Shown here: piece by piece, positions 32,642-44,277 of the stretch
How positions within the stretch are numbered: the first letter of the stretch is position 1
Layout of the letters: every line of letters begins with the position of its first letter
NCBI GenBank assembly: GCA_033782935.1
Contig: JAWQEG010000259.1
Span: forward strand, 410,501 to 474,500
DNA from: Petrolisthes cinctipes
Taxonomy: Eukaryota > Arthropoda > Malacostraca > Decapoda > Porcellanidae
DNA: 64,000 nt
Reading direction: 5' to 3'
Program-made: the position numbers and the translations under genes
The notes under the pieces: generated by a model
What the model was told of the DNA's origin: nothing
What the model saw: the letters and a program-made list of their open reading frames with translations, nothing else
The model's database searches: none

Positions 32642-32901
32642 GACTTTGCACAGTTGTGGAAGGGAGTTTCTTTACTCCCATGGGTCCCTCTATAACTCTA
32701 ACACACACCTTGGTCTAGTAATGGAAGATAATTGTGAATGAGAGTACTGTACGTATAAGAACTCATTTATGACCTCTACCTATCATCATTTTATCTTGTA
32801 CCTTTATTCATTCCCAATTCTCTTCCATTACTGGACCAAGGTATGTGTTATGGTATGGAGGGTTCACATGAGGGTAAAGAAACTCCCTTACACAACAACT
32901 G
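32642..32901. mobile_element. Foldback repeat of about 260 bp
   Basis: The left arm (about 32642-32745: GGGAGTTTCTTTACTCCCAT, CACACCTTGGTCTAGTAATG) and right arm (about 32800-32901: CATTACTGGACCAAGGTATG, GGTAAAGAAACTCCCTTACA) are inverted copies around a spacer of about 55 bp. Its right end abuts the Tc1-like MITE at 32904. Confidence 0.7.
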
Positions 32902-32903
32902 TA

Positions 32904-33030
32904 CAGTCATGAACAAAAGTCATGTCTCATGCCAATGAAACCAATATTACAGAGATCAACAGCTGTCGTTTCACCAATTTATCTAGACAGTTTTATTCAA
33001 AGGTGTTGACAAGACAATTGAACATGACTG
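32904..33030. mobile_element. Tc1-like MITE, 127 bp
   Basis: TA duplications at 32902-32903 and 33031-33032. Inverted termini read CAGTCATGAACAAAAGTCAT and CAGTCATGTTCAATTGTC (reverse complement of the right end). CAGT after TA is the usual Tc1 terminus. Confidence 0.75.
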
Positions 33031-33034
33031 TACC

Positions 33035-33858
33035 AGGCTTACTATGGGGAGGTGGAAGGTAATGAGTATGTAAAAGACAAAGTTAATATTGTATTTTTAT
33101 TGTCTACAGGATTCATTTGTGTTACAGGAGACAAATATTTTATGATATATTAATATTAATTAGACGAAGAGCTGATAGTGTTGAGGTTCCATTAAAAGCA
33201 AACTTTGTTTAGTCTCCAAGTTGTCACAACTTGGAACAGTTTTGAGACCTAAGTTGGTGACTAAATGTTGCTCTTAACAAAACATCAAAAGACAAGCCTA
33301 CAAATCCATTGCTAATGAAAATATGAAGAGATTAGCCAAATAATTGTCAATATCTTATTTCCCTTATTTTTCAATGGGTGAGAGGCTCCAGTTCAGGACC
33401 CATCACTTCATAATTATATTCCTCACTTAATTACAGCACTAACTAACTAACACTGCCTGGATTATTAGAGATATTCACTAGTTTACACACTACCTGAAAC
33501 CACCTATTATAATTATCACATCCTATTTGTTGCCTAACCATTTCTATATATTGTGATTACTTTCTAAACAGTCATAATACCTACATAGTAATCAGGAATA
33601 GCACCTGACCACAGTGACTGGAGTCTGCTATTATAATTTCACCCATAATAACGGTTACTCTTTTTCTATATATCACTTTAAGTTTCTAATATCATTTCTA
33701 TTCTCATTGACTACAGTAATTTGCCCTCCCTCCCAATCAGAAATTAGTCTAAACCCTAATTTTCCTGCCTTTAAATTTAACCAACCAATCTTTCCTATCA
33801 ACCCTGCACTGCTTTGACTTCTATTAAAAACCTATCATCACCTTTCAGTGTACATTAC
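33035..33858. other. No gene or repeat recognised
   Basis: Looks single-copy. An open frame at 33614-33817 has no recognisable domain. Confidence 0.4.
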
Positions 33859-33982
33859 CAAGTTACTGATGACTGAGGGCAAATTGCACTGAAGGTTTGA
33901 CGATGAAAGAAGAGGTGATAAAACTGCACTGAAGATGAAGGACAACAACCGTGTTCTTGGTCCATGTACAGCAGCCAAACTC
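33859..33982 (-). other. Candidate exon of a minus-strand transcript (exon 3)
   Basis: On the minus strand a polypyrimidine acceptor, ACTCTTTTTTCCTACAG, precedes GAGTTTGGCTGC. A weaker donor, TTG/GTAATG, ends it near 33859. The frame is compatible with the upstream candidate exon at 34866-34960 (phase 2) but no ATG opens it. An AATAAATAAA signal lies on the plus strand nearby and does not help this strand. Confidence 0.35.
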
Positions 33983-34865
33983 CTGTAGGAAAAAAGAGTA
34001 TATTCAAACTGGTACTGTGTACAATAGGAAAAATAAATAAAGTTTCATTTTACCCATATATGTAGTTGTCATTATATCATCCATTTATTTGCACACCACA
34101 TACACTCGTGACTTCACACTAACTTTCCCAGTATCCATTCACTGATCTAACTGTATGTAGTCTTGCCTTAAATTCATCCTATACCACCTCTGTTAAGGAA
34201 TTATATGTCTAATAAATAACTAGAAATATATTTTAAAAAGTCTATCTGATATTTCAACTTTACTTCAATTTCATGGTGAGGCCTATTAATTAACTTATCT
34301 CAAGCATATTTGAAACTGTGATATTCATTGTCTAGCTCTGGTGGATATTTTCTACAAACCAAATGTTCCCATAATTTTCAGTACCAGACGTGGTGTGCAA
34401 TAGTTAAGTCTAAAGGAGTGGAGAACCTGATAAGAGTCTACTTCACCCACCAACAGTATTGATTCACTGCTACAGATAGCCTACTGTATCTGTCCACTAC
34501 ACTTACCCAAGTCATTTACAATCAATGATCCTCAAATATCTGCCAGAGAAGCTACTAGAGGTACAAACACCACCATTGAACTAATTGCCAAATAAAAGAC
34601 ACTCACCATAGTGTTGATGAAGGCACAGTACAGTTATGATGTGTCTAGGGAGTCATTGTACTGTTTCAAAACAATGGTCAACACTATGAATGTTAGCACA
34701 GACAGCCATTACTCTGAGATGAAGGGACTGGGCCTGTATTTATCAAAGTTAATTTCACTATTTGGCAAAGATATGTGAAAATAGAAGCCAGCACTACTGT
34801 GAAACCATTACATAGACTTTTACTTTAACTCTACCTAATAATATTGTATACAGTCTGTTACATAC

Positions 34866-34960
34866 CTTTTGCAGTCCAGGGTCCAGCATCCAGTTGGGAA
34901 GGTCAAGTTGAGAGAGAAGACAACACTTTGTAGTCCCAAGGTGAAATGGGCAACTCCACA
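34866..34960 (-). other. Candidate exon of a minus-strand transcript (exon 2)
   Basis: On the minus strand ATTTGTTTTTCAG/TGTGGAG is a strong acceptor and CTGCAAAAG/GTATGTAAC a strong donor, giving a 95-nt exon. Translation in one frame is open throughout but lacks a start upstream. The arrangement suggests a spliced, possibly non-coding RNA. Confidence 0.4.
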
Positions 34961-35213
34961 CTGAAAAACAAATGGTCTATAACAACACTGAATGTAAGGA
35001 AAAAACTGATGTTATGGGAATCTAATGTCATTATTCTGTAGTAGCCTATTGGGTTGAGAATATGTCAAAGTAGTACAAACACATATATATATATATGACA
35101 GCTATCCAAACTATTGACGACTAGATCAGAAAGTGTGTATTAAACTGAGTTATATGATGTGTAACCTATACCACTAAACTGATAGTGACGTGTATAATTA
35201 AGGGGTGGGTCAT

Positions 35214-35345
35214 CTAATGGGACAAAAGAGAAGCTACGGTACCAACATCACCATCACCATGAAGCTCCACTGTCTCATCTAGTGCGACACCCAATAATCT
35301 CGGGGCCTCATAAGAGTCACGGGCTACTGACACCCTACAGTCCCA
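35214..35345 (-). other. Possible terminal coding exon, minus strand
   Basis: After a weak acceptor (TTGGGACTGTAG) the minus strand reads RDSYEAPRLLGVALDETVEL, HGDGDVGTVASLLSH and a stop. Composition looks protein-like, but no family is recognised and no donor is found. It lies between candidate exons 1 and 2, so it may be an alternative last exon or chance. Confidence 0.25.
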
Positions 35346-35458
35346 AGGTTGAAGTATATAATTATATATATATATATATATATTAAAAAAAAAAAAAAAA
35401 TGCAGCATGGACAAGTAAATTCATGGGGGTAATACACTTTTGGTGAACGAGAATGTCT

Positions 35459-35552
35459 CGACTCCTCTAAGCTATAAGTATGTATGCCAGGAAATGGGAC
35501 CAGATGAACGAAAATAATGGTGTCCTGTTGCTTGAAATACTTAGGAGGAATC
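35459..35552. repeat. Dispersed hairpin family copy
   Basis: The arms GACTCCTCTAAGCTATAAGT and GAAATACTTAGGAGGAATC are inverted. The loop GAACGAAAATAATGGTGTCC matches, in inverse, the loop of the 31499 copy. Confidence 0.7.
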
Positions 35553-35713
35553 AGTTACTTCAGATTTAACAACACTTCAGATTTAACAACACTGTACATA
35601 CTGTACTACCTCCTTAATTAAGCAATGAATAACCAACCACTGTTAACTGCAAAAGAGCAAAAGTATAGGCCCCTACCATCATCTTAACCTGATTAAAATA
35701 ATAATAAACTTAC

Positions 35714-35803
35714 CTCATTTCATCCAGTATAAAACAGTGTTCGTCTCGATGGTTGTTTTAACTAGAGTGTTGCTTTAGACATCAGCAGGGGGCTCTTGGT
35801 AAA
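35714..35803 (-). other. Candidate exon of a minus-strand transcript (exon 1)
   Basis: On the minus strand TGTTTGTTGTTTAG/TTTACC is a good acceptor and ATGAG/GTAAGTTT a consensus donor, giving a 90-nt exon. Joining to the exon at 34866-34960 gives only a 20-codon frame from ATGAGTGTG, so coding is unlikely. Confidence 0.4.
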
Positions 35804-35989
35804 CTAAACAACAAACACACAGTCAGTCCTGGTGTTGGTTAGTAGGAGTAAGGTTGGGGGGTGGAGGGGTAGGAGGCCATGTATGTATGTACGCATTTCG
35901 TGAAAGTATTATAGGTGTACAGGAGGCAATGAGGTATTATGTGCGTATTTGATATGGAGGAGACATAAAGGGGGGTTGAAATATAAGCG

Positions 35990-36005
35990 TTTGTGTGTGT
36001 GTGTC

Positions 36006-36039
<34 letters not shown>

Positions 36040-36130
36040 GGTGTGTGTGTGTGTGTGTGTGTGTTAGAAAAAGCGGGGGGTTGAAATATAAGCGTTTTTG
36101 TGTAGCAAGTGTGTGTGTGTGTGTGTGTTA
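35990..36130. repeat. (GT)n with duplicated flank
   Basis: Long GT runs interrupted by TCG. GGGGGTTGAAATATAAGCGT occurs before (35970) and within (36075) the run, so flank and repeat were duplicated together. Confidence 0.9.
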
Positions 36131-36449
36131 GTTTGCCACCCACCAACCCCTCCCTCCCTCCAGTTGCGTTGGAAGGTGGTGAGGTTTTGTAAGGTTCATC
36201 CATGTTCACTCTTGCCTTCTCAGTGAGTCAATTTCAGTACAGCACACAGTCATCTCCATTACTGTAAAAAATAATAACATGCATTACATTCTACGAAAAT
36301 TCAAATGATTTTATAAATAATAATACTAGAATTACACCTAAAAAACCTACTACTTTTTGAAGGGATTAAGGTGCTCTACTAATGCACCAAAAGTACTGGG
36401 GAATAGAATACAAAAATAGGACAACAACTACTACTAGATATCAACTTAA

Positions 36450-37045
36450 CAAAAATACACACAGAGAAAGAGACACACATCTCCACTCCACGATGTACAC
36501 CAAAAACACTCGATATCAACTTGGAAATAATACACACACACAAGACAGAGAAAGAGAGACACAGACAGTGAAAGAGAGACACAGACAGTGAAAGAGACAC
36601 AAAGACACAGAGATAGACACAGATACACACAGACAGAGAGAGAGAGACACAGACACACAGATACAGAAACAGACACAGAGAAAGAGAGACATACATACAA
36701 ACACAGAGAAAGAGAGAGACACAGACACAGAGAAAGAGAGAGACACACAGATAGATACAGAGAGAAAGAGAGACACACACACAGACACAGCGAAAGAGAC
36801 ACACACACAGACACAGAGAAAGAGACACACACACAGAGAAAGAGAGAGAGAGAGACACACACACACAGAAAGAGACACACACACACACACAGAGAAAGAG
36901 ACACACATACACACACACACAAACACAGAGAAAGAGAGAGACACACACACTCCACGACATTCACCAGAAGACTAAACAACTCGATATCAACTTACCAACA
37001 ATAGCCTACACACACACACACAGAAAGACACACACACGTCTCCAC
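36450..37045. repeat. CACAGA/GAGAAA compound minisatellite
   Basis: About 600 bp of ACACAGACACAGAGAAAGAG-type units. It includes three copies of a CACTCCACGA(C/T)G motif near 36483, 36950 and 37043. Long open frames on both strands are repeat artefacts. Confidence 0.9.
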
Positions 37046-37196
37046 TCCACGACGTTCACCAACAGAAGAAGACCAATATTGAGCGACCACCTGAAGACCC
37101 ACAGACGTCTACCTGCTCACTGGTCGTTCGCTGGTCGAGTACCTCATCACCTCACCTTCCTTCCTTCCTCAGTTTTGTGCCAAAGATTCTAGTACT

Positions 37197-37372
37197 AGGA
37201 GAAGGACAGGCCACTCCATCATGTTATTTTGACTGGGACGGTGGTGCCTCTAGCGGCCAGCAGGAATCAACACTCCTGCTGTATAGGAGAAGGACAGGCC
37301 ACTCCATGTTATATTTTGACAGGGACGGTGGTGCCTCTAGCGGCCAGCAGGAATCAACACTCCAGCTCCCGT
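37197..37372. repeat. 88-bp tandem duplication
   Basis: AGGAGAAGGACAGGCCACTC starts at 37197 and about 37285. Each copy includes GGTGGTGCCTCTAGCGGCCA. Confidence 0.85.
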
Positions 37373-37845
37373 CTGCTGTTTTCCCTTTATCCTGCCAGAT
37401 TAATTTTTAAGTCGGATTTTCTTTACTAGTAACGCACAAGACATTTGATACTGATTATCTGGCTATAGAATTTATAATTATATTCATTGTGGTCAAATTA
37501 CATAATAAATTACGATAATATCTACGACACAGCCCTAATATATATTGTTAAAAATCCCATACCTACTATTTATTCCTTATAATTCTTACCTGTTTATGAC
37601 CTGTACAAGTATTTTACTAGACAATATTTTGATTTAAAAGTACCAAAACAAAAAAAGACATACATATAATTAATTCCTAAAACATTCTTACTTGCTGTGA
37701 AATCAAGACAAATTATTTTTACATGTGCTTGAGAATAAAAAAAAAATCTTGCCTATCCTTCTCAAAGTTCAAAGTTCCATTATGTCTTACTCAAAGCAAT
37801 TTGGGATTCGACACTTGGAGTTTTGAGTATTGCGAAATCGAATCT

Positions 37846-37847
<2 letters not shown>

Positions 37848-37876
<29 letters not shown>

Positions 37877-37883
37877 CTCTCAC

Positions 37884-37946
<63 letters not shown>
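37848..37946. repeat. (CA)n(CT)n microsatellite
   Basis: A CA run followed by about 34 CT units. A second CT run lies at 38049-38072. Confidence 0.9.
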
Positions 37947-37948
<2 letters not shown>

Positions 37949-38324
37949 CATAACTATAAAGAAAAATATGATAATTGGGTTTTAAAATACGGGACATTAC
38001 GAGCTTAATTGACTCAATCCTGTAAAAATACAAATAAGTAAGAACACACACTCTCTCTCTCTCTCTCTCTCACTAAAAACTCTGAGCTCTTGTCCAACAC
38101 GTGATGAAGACCGTAGAGTGAATCAAGGCACTCCAATGTAACAAAAGTGAATTACCCCTTTAAGATAATGTTTTCTCTGATACCAATATCATCCAGAGAA
38201 AATGATAAGTACAGATGGGAAACAATTATATTATTTTGCTGCATATTCTTCAAGTTCAAGTTCAAGTTGTGGGTCCCGCAGAGGGTCGCTCATGGGCAGC
38301 ATAATATGTAGGGGTTGTGTGGGG

Positions 38325-38575
38325 GATTTAAGGGGGTGCGGGAACAGGGGGACAGGCTTGGGGTGTGTGGGAAAATGGGGACAGGCTTGGGGGGGGGGGG
38401 AGTTTGGGGGGTGCGGGAATAGGGGGACAGGCTTGGGGTGGGTAGAAAGCCTGTTTCCTATTCCCGCACCTCCCTAACCCCCCCCCCCCAAGCCTGTCCC
38501 CCTACTCCCGCACCCCCGACCCCCCTAAATCCCCCCAAGCCTGTCCCCCTATTCCCGCACCCCCTTAATTAAGGA
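38325..38575. repeat. G/C-rich minisatellite dyad 1
   Basis: GTGCGGGAATAGGGGGACAG then GCTTGGGG units (38335-38450) switch to inverse CCCCAAGCCTGTCCCCCTAC units (38455-38575). The centre is GGGTAGAAAGCCTGT. Confidence 0.85.
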
Positions 38576-38633
38576 TCCAGGGAAGTTAGGATTAGGAAGG
38601 GGCTGGGTTAGGATAAGGGTGGATTGGGTAAGG

Positions 38634-38825
38634 GGGGACTGCGGGTTGAGGATTAGGATTGGGTAAGGGACTGTGGGTTGAGGATTAGGATTGGGTAAGG
38701 GACTGTGGGTTGAGGATTAGGATTGAGTAAGGGACTGTGGGTTGAGGATTAGGATTGGGTAAGGGACTGTGGGTTGAGGATTAGGATTGGGTAAGGGACT
38801 GCGGGTTGAGGATATTAGGATTGGG
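38634..38825. repeat. 32-bp tandem repeat at the LINE 3' end
   Basis: About six units of GGACTGTGGGTTGAGGATTA then GGATTGGGTAAG, directly downstream of the 3' end of the minus-strand CR1-like LINE. Confidence 0.9.
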
Positions 38826-38890
38826 GATCGAGGTAATGATAGATTGGTGATCCTATTTCTAAACGTGTCAAGAGTGGGGCTATTAATTAA

Positions 38891-41800
38891 CTACGTGAGA
38901 TGGGAGATGATGCGGGGAAAGAATGAGTGTCTAAATATATCACTGCTTGTCTGGTATGTATGGTATTTTAAGTTGTGGCTGCCTCTAGTGGATCGTATAC
39001 TTGTAGGGTGTAGATATGTGTCTTTGTCTATGTCAACTAACTTGTTTGTGATTTTGTATATCATCTGTTGTCTGTGTATCTGTCTTCGTGTTACTAATGG
39101 GTCTAGTTTTGTGTCTTGTTTAAGTAAAGTGACTGATGTAGTGTGTCTGTAATCACGTCTGGCCCATCTTGCAGTCTTGTTTTGTATGGACTCTAATTTA
39201 TTGATATTATTGTAAGTGTGTGGGTCCCAGACGGTGTCGCAATACTCTAAATGTGGCCGAACGAAAGTGTTATATGCAATAATTTTGGTGTCTGTGTTAC
39301 ACCTGCTGAGGTTCCTGCGCAAGAACCCCAGGACCCTACTAGCTTTAGCCCTGATGCTACCTATGTGTGTGTTCCACCTCATGTCCGCTGAGATGTGGAC
39401 GCCCAAGTATTTGTGGGAAGTGACTGTGTTGAGGTTGGTGTTGTGTAATTGGTATGTATATGGAATGACATTATGGGCACGGGTAAAACGGATCTGATGG
39501 CATTTGTCTGGTCTAAATGTCATCTGCCACTTGACTTCCCAGTCTTCAAGTGCAGTTAGGTCGTCCTGTAGTCAAAGGCAGTCATTCCTATCTTTAATTG
39601 GTCTGTAAACTAAGCTATCGTCTGCAAAGAGTCTAGTGGTAGAGGAAAGTGAAAGTGGGAGGTCATTAATGTATGAAAGGAAGAGAAGGGGACCCAGGAT
39701 AGTGCCCTGGGGTACCCCAGAGGTCACAGGAACAGATGGAGACTGACTACCGTCAAGAACTACACGTTGCTTTCTGGTAGTCAAGAACGTTCTAATCCAG
39801 TGAAGAAGTTGTCCCTGTATGCCATAGAATTCTAATTTGTGTAGTAGTCTTTGGTGAGGGACTTTGTCGAAGGCTTTGGCAAAGTCTAATACTATGGCGT
39901 CAACCTGTCTAATTTTTGTGTCATTGAGGGACTGCAAGATGTCATGAGTAGTTACCAGTAGCTGCGTCTCACACGAGCGTTTAGGCCGAAAACCGTGTTG
40001 ATTGTCAGTCAGTATATTTTGCCTATCAAAGTGGTCCATTATGTGTCTATGAATAATGTGTTCAAAAATTTTGCAGGGGACTGTGGTAAGTGAAATAGGT
40101 CTATAATTAATGGGAAGGGTTCTGCCTCCGGATTTAAAAATTGGGGTCACATTTGCCAAAAGCCAGTCTTGAGGGAGTTCACCGGTCTGTAAAGTCTGTG
40201 AGAATATAACCTGCAGGACAGGGGCAAGAACGCTAGCGTTAGTCCTCAATATCCTGCAGGGTATATTGTCTGGTCCAGTCGCTTTGTGTATGTCTACCTC
40301 AGATAAGAGTTTTTCAATTCCTTGGGTGTTTATATGAATGGGAGGGATAGGTGGGTGTGATGGTGTTGGCATGTCTGGTAAGTGTTCATGTTCATGGGTA
40401 AAGACGGACTGGAATTGTGTGTTAAGGGCGTTGGCTTTGTCTTGTGGGTGTGTAACCAAGGAATTGTTGTGTAGTAATGTTGTAATACCGGTCGAGTCTT
40501 GTTTGCGTGCTTTAAAAAAGCCGAAGAATTTTTTGTGGTTTTGTGTGTTGTCTGCGAGGAAAGTGGATGTGTATTTAGTTTCTGCTTCTTTAGTTTCTTT
40601 CTGTAGTGTTTTCTGTATGTTTTTGTATTCTAACCAGTGTTCTGTATCGTTGTATCTGTTTGCTCTGTTGTATGCCTTTACCTTGTTTCTGTGTATCCTA
40701 GTCTTTTTAATTGTCTATTGTGCCATGGTAATGACCGGTTATGTGTGATGGTTTTCGTGGGTATGTGCTTGTCCATTGTGTCACGTATAAAGTCACGAAG
40801 TCTGGTCCAGTTTGTTTCCACAGAGCTGGCCATTGGGTCTGAGTCAAGGAACGAGTCACGAAATTCAACTAAGTCTTGGGTAATGCCACCCATGTCAGCT
40901 CTGTTGTACATGTAAATTGTCCTGGGTAATTGTTTTTGTGTTGTTGGCTTGATGTTTTCGTCAATGAGTACCATCTCATGGTCACTAAGACCAGGTAGTA
41001 CTCGTGTCCGTGTAATTAAGGAAATGTTGTTTGTGAGAAATAAGTCTAATATGTTGGATGTGACCCCGTGTCTTATGTTAGGATTATGTCTTTCTACACT
41101 GACTTGTGTGCGTGTTGGTTCGAGTACTGTTTGGGTAAGTGAGTGGGTGTTAATGATGTCAATGAAATTTTCATGTAAGAGTTTCCTATCAGTCTGTAAT
41201 AGTAAGTCGCCTTCATGGGTGGAATTGTCCAGTGTCGCCTGTGCTGTCCAGTTTATGTCGGGAAGGTTAAAGTCACCAGCCAACCATATATTTTTGGAGG
41301 GGTCAATTTTAGATAAACAATCGTCAAGGGTCTGCAGGTATTCTAAGTTTGAATTTGGGGGACGATAAAATGATCCTATAATGAGTGTCCTGCAGCCCTA
41401 TATCTGTATTTTAGTCAATATAATTTCAGAGTCCGCGTTCAGTTCGGTGGCTGGGATCGCAACTAGTCCTGGCTTTGTCGCAATTAGGACTCCGCCATGT
41501 TTATCGTCTATTCTGTCCTTCCTATGTAGGGTCATATTATAGGGACTGTCCGTCGGGAAGATTTCACTGTCCTGGATGTCAGGTGTGAGCCAGGTCTCTG
41601 TCCCTATAATAATGTCGGGGTCATAGGTCTGGAGGGTTTGGTGAAAGGCGGCTCTTTTGTTTATGATGCTGCGGAAGTTGATGATTAGGGTACGAAGGGA
41701 AGACAGTTTTTTATGGGTGATGGAGTCGAGTGTGGTGTTGGTGGTAGAATGGGGTGTGAGGATGGATGATCTATTGGGGATGGTAATTGGTGTTACGGAG

Positions 41801-42290
41801 AATGAGTGTGCACTATGGAGAGTCTGGTTGGGTGTAGAATGGTTTGGGAGTGGAGGAGTGGATGATGCGGAGTTGAGAGAAGTCATGTCTTGCTGTCGGT
41901 TTTGTGGAGGGGAGGAATTGTCTCTGATGCATCTACCTAAACTTCGGGTGATCCTATCTAATGGTGGAGGTGTGTTGTGAGTTGTGGTGTCTAATAAACT
42001 GAATCTATTTGTGTAGTGTATTGGGGAGTGAAAAAGGGAGGAGGTAAAATTGGGTGCACCACAGTCCCAGCAGATCCACGAAAGGTTCCGACCCTCCAAT
42101 CCGTCGAACGCCGCCGTGAAGCCCCCAACACAGCTGACATGATACCAGCCTGCATGCTGGGAAACCTCACAGCAGCGATCGCACTGGATGGTCCGCTGGC
42201 CCTCATTTGACTGCCCGTCGGCATAATTGACAGGGGTACTTTGGGGCGCGGGGGCCAGGGTCGATCAGAGCCCCTGTGTCACCGCACAAC
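38891..42290 (-). pseudogene. CR1-like ORF: PHD finger, endonuclease, reverse transcriptase
   Basis: The PHD-type finger reads CQLC (frame 1), then after a frameshift near 42210 CDRC, WYHVSC and ICWDC. The endonuclease has IINFRSI, GTETWL, HGGVLIA, AGDFNLPDINW and GLSDHEM. The RT has FKSGGRTLPINYRPISL, HGFRPKRSCETQLL, VLDFAKAFDKVPHQ, TSGVPQGTILGPLLF and the catalytic FADD. The C-terminal block has NTFVRPHLEYCDTVWDP. Lesions: frameshift in the PHD finger, TAG at 41398-41400, frameshift near 40710, TGA at 39572-39574. Otherwise frames are continuous, so decay is mild. PHD fingers usually bind histone H3 tails and could guide integration; that is inference. Confidence 0.85.
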
Positions 42291-42300
42291 ATAAGGAGCA
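42255..42300 (-). other. Degenerate 2A-like segment before the PHD finger
   Basis: On the minus strand LLLLMLCGDTGALIDPGP is followed by RAPKYPCQLC. Functional 2A peptides end D(V/I)ExNPGP and cause a ribosome skip; several CR1/L2-type LINEs carry one at this place. Here GD and PGP remain with an altered, longer middle, so skipping is unlikely now. Confidence 0.4.
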
Positions 42301-42599
42301 ACAGGGCACCCCGGAGATTGCCGATGCAAGCCACTTTTAACCCTTGAGGGCACTTAGGGGTGCCCAGGTTCCCAAACAGGTGTGTGTATATGGAGGTGTG
42401 GGTGTAGATGTCTGGTGTGATGGTATGTGTGTAGCCAGTGTTTTTATTGTCAGTGTTGTAGAGTATTAAAACTAGTGAGCAATATGTGTAGAATATTGTT
42501 AGTGTACATGTGTATGTTGTTTTGTGTGGGGTGTGTCTGTACATGTTTATAAAGCACTAATATAAATATACAATACAAACTTACCCCTGTACCGAGACA

Positions 42600-43023
42600 G
42601 TCTGCACGGCTGCAGGAAGGAATAAAACATAAACAAACCCCTAACTTACGTCAGGGGTCAGTTATATAAAAAAAGAGAATTGATAATAAAACTTATGAAT
42701 TTAACTAAAAAGGATATACAAATGTTAAAAAGGTGATAAAATACACTAAAAAAAACAACTGTATTATTAAAAATAGTGAAAATTGAGGGGTGGGGGACGG
42801 TGTTATGTTGAGGGAGGGTCTATGTAAATTTAAAAGACACTAAAAACGGTAATAAAAAGAAGAAAAAGATGACGTGAAATGACAGCCAGAACAAACAATC
42901 TCGATACTTATCTTGATGAAATGTGATGATATGAAGGATTCGTTAATTAAAAAAGAAAGGAAAGGATAGATGAGAAGGAAGACGGAGCTCGGGGAGGACA
43001 CGTCCGAGTCTTGGGACCGCACA
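42600..43023. other. No gene recognised
   Basis: Possible 5' region of the CR1-like LINE followed by AT-rich sequence. No supportable frame. Confidence 0.4.
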
Positions 43024-43320
43024 ACAACAACCCGACCCCCTTAAACTCCCCCCCCCCAAGCCTGTCCCCTTACTCCCGCCCCCCCCAAAAACCCACTAAC
43101 CTTGGTGGAGTAGGTTGTCAATACTGGGTGTGTTCTTGTCCAGGTCGGTGGTGGAGTCTGTGTGTTGGAACTGGGAAGGTGTGGGTAGAAAGCCTGTCCA
43201 CCTACTCCCGCACCCCTCAAAACCCCCCAAGCCTGTTCCCCTATTCCCGCACCCCCCTTAACACCCCCCCCCTATTCCCGCACACCCCAAAAGCCCCCCC
43301 GACCCCCGCACCCCCTTAAC
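43024..43320. repeat. G/C-rich minisatellite array, C-rich orientation
   Basis: Several units of CCCCAAGCCTGTCCCCTTAC then TCCCGC. Two near-identical non-G/C blocks, GAGTAGGTTGTCAATACTGG at about 43108 and 43340, are interspersed. Confidence 0.85.
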
Positions 43321-43647
43321 ATTAATAACTAACCTTGATGGAGTAGGTTGTCAATACTGGGTGTGTTCTTGTCTAGGTCGGTGGTTGATGCTGTGTGTTG
43401 GGACTGGGAAGGTGTCATGGATGGGGTCACACTACTACTAGGGGTCCCTGGGGTGGTCACTGCCACTCCTGGGGTCGGGGGGAGGTCCTGCAGGAGGTAC
43501 TCGTCGACTCTGCACTCTCACATTCCTGTTGTATAGGGGTCGGGGGGGGGGGGGAGAGGGTTTTAGTGTGGTGATATATTATTATTGGTACATTTAAATG
43601 ATTTCTTATTACTCTAAAAAATAAAAAAATAATACCTAACATAGTGA

Positions 43648-43925
43648 CTTGGGGGGGGTTTAGGGGGGTGCGGGAGTAGGGGGACAGGCTTGGGGGGTGG
43701 AGTTAGGGGGGTGTAGGAATAGGGGACAGGCTTTCTACCCCCCCCCCCCAAGCCTGTCCCTCTATTCCCGCATCCCCCCCCCCCAAGCCTGTCCCCCAAC
43801 TACCGCACCCCCCCCAAGCCTGTCCCCCTATTCCCGCACCCCCCACCCAAGCCTGTCCCCCTATTCCTGCACCCCCCAAACCCCCCCCAAGCCTGTCCCC
43901 CTACTCCAGCACCCCCTTAATTAAT
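43648..43925. repeat. G/C-rich minisatellite dyad 2
   Basis: GTGCGGGAGTAGGGGGACAG units (43650-43730) turn into CCCCAAGCCTGTCCCTCTAT units (43735-43925). The centre is CAGGCTTTCTACCCCCC, the inverse of the centre at 38440. Confidence 0.85.
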
Positions 43926-44096
43926 AATATCAAGGTAGTAAATGAAAGGAAAAACATATTGATGTCACTAACCAGCGTTGCCAAGATAATTTTATTTACT
44001 TGTGAGTCCATTTTGCATCACAGAGTTGCTTTACTAGGACATCTGATGATACAAGGAGCTGAAAAGAACATACAAACAAAAGATGTAACATAACAT

Positions 44097-44274
44097 ACGT
44101 ATCCTAACCTAACATCTATATAATTATCCATTATTCTATATTTAGATAATGAACATATGTATCCTAACCTAACATCTATATAATTATCCATTATTATATA
44201 TTTAGATAATAAACATATGCATCCTACCTAACATCTATATAATTATCCATTATTATATGTTTAAATAATGAAGA
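44097..44274. repeat. 63-bp tandem repeat, three copies
   Basis: ATCCTAACCTAACATCTATA recurs at about 44100, 44161 and 44221. Confidence 0.9.
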
Positions 44275-44277
44275 CTA

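Larger units (their letters stand above)
38826..42544 (-). mobile_element. CR1-like non-LTR retrotransposon with PHD finger
   Basis: Minus strand, from about 42544 to 38826: a possible 2A-like segment, a PHD finger, an apurinic-type endonuclease, RT and the C-terminal domain. Only two frameshifts and two in-frame stops are seen over about 3.4 kb. The 3' end leads into a 32-bp tandem repeat, common beside CR1-type elements. The 5' limit is approximate. Confidence 0.8.

Noticed and set aside
36379..37004. Long open frames on both strands (up to 193 codons)
   Set aside because: They translate CACAGA/GAGAAA repeats in all frames. No composition or domain suggests a protein.
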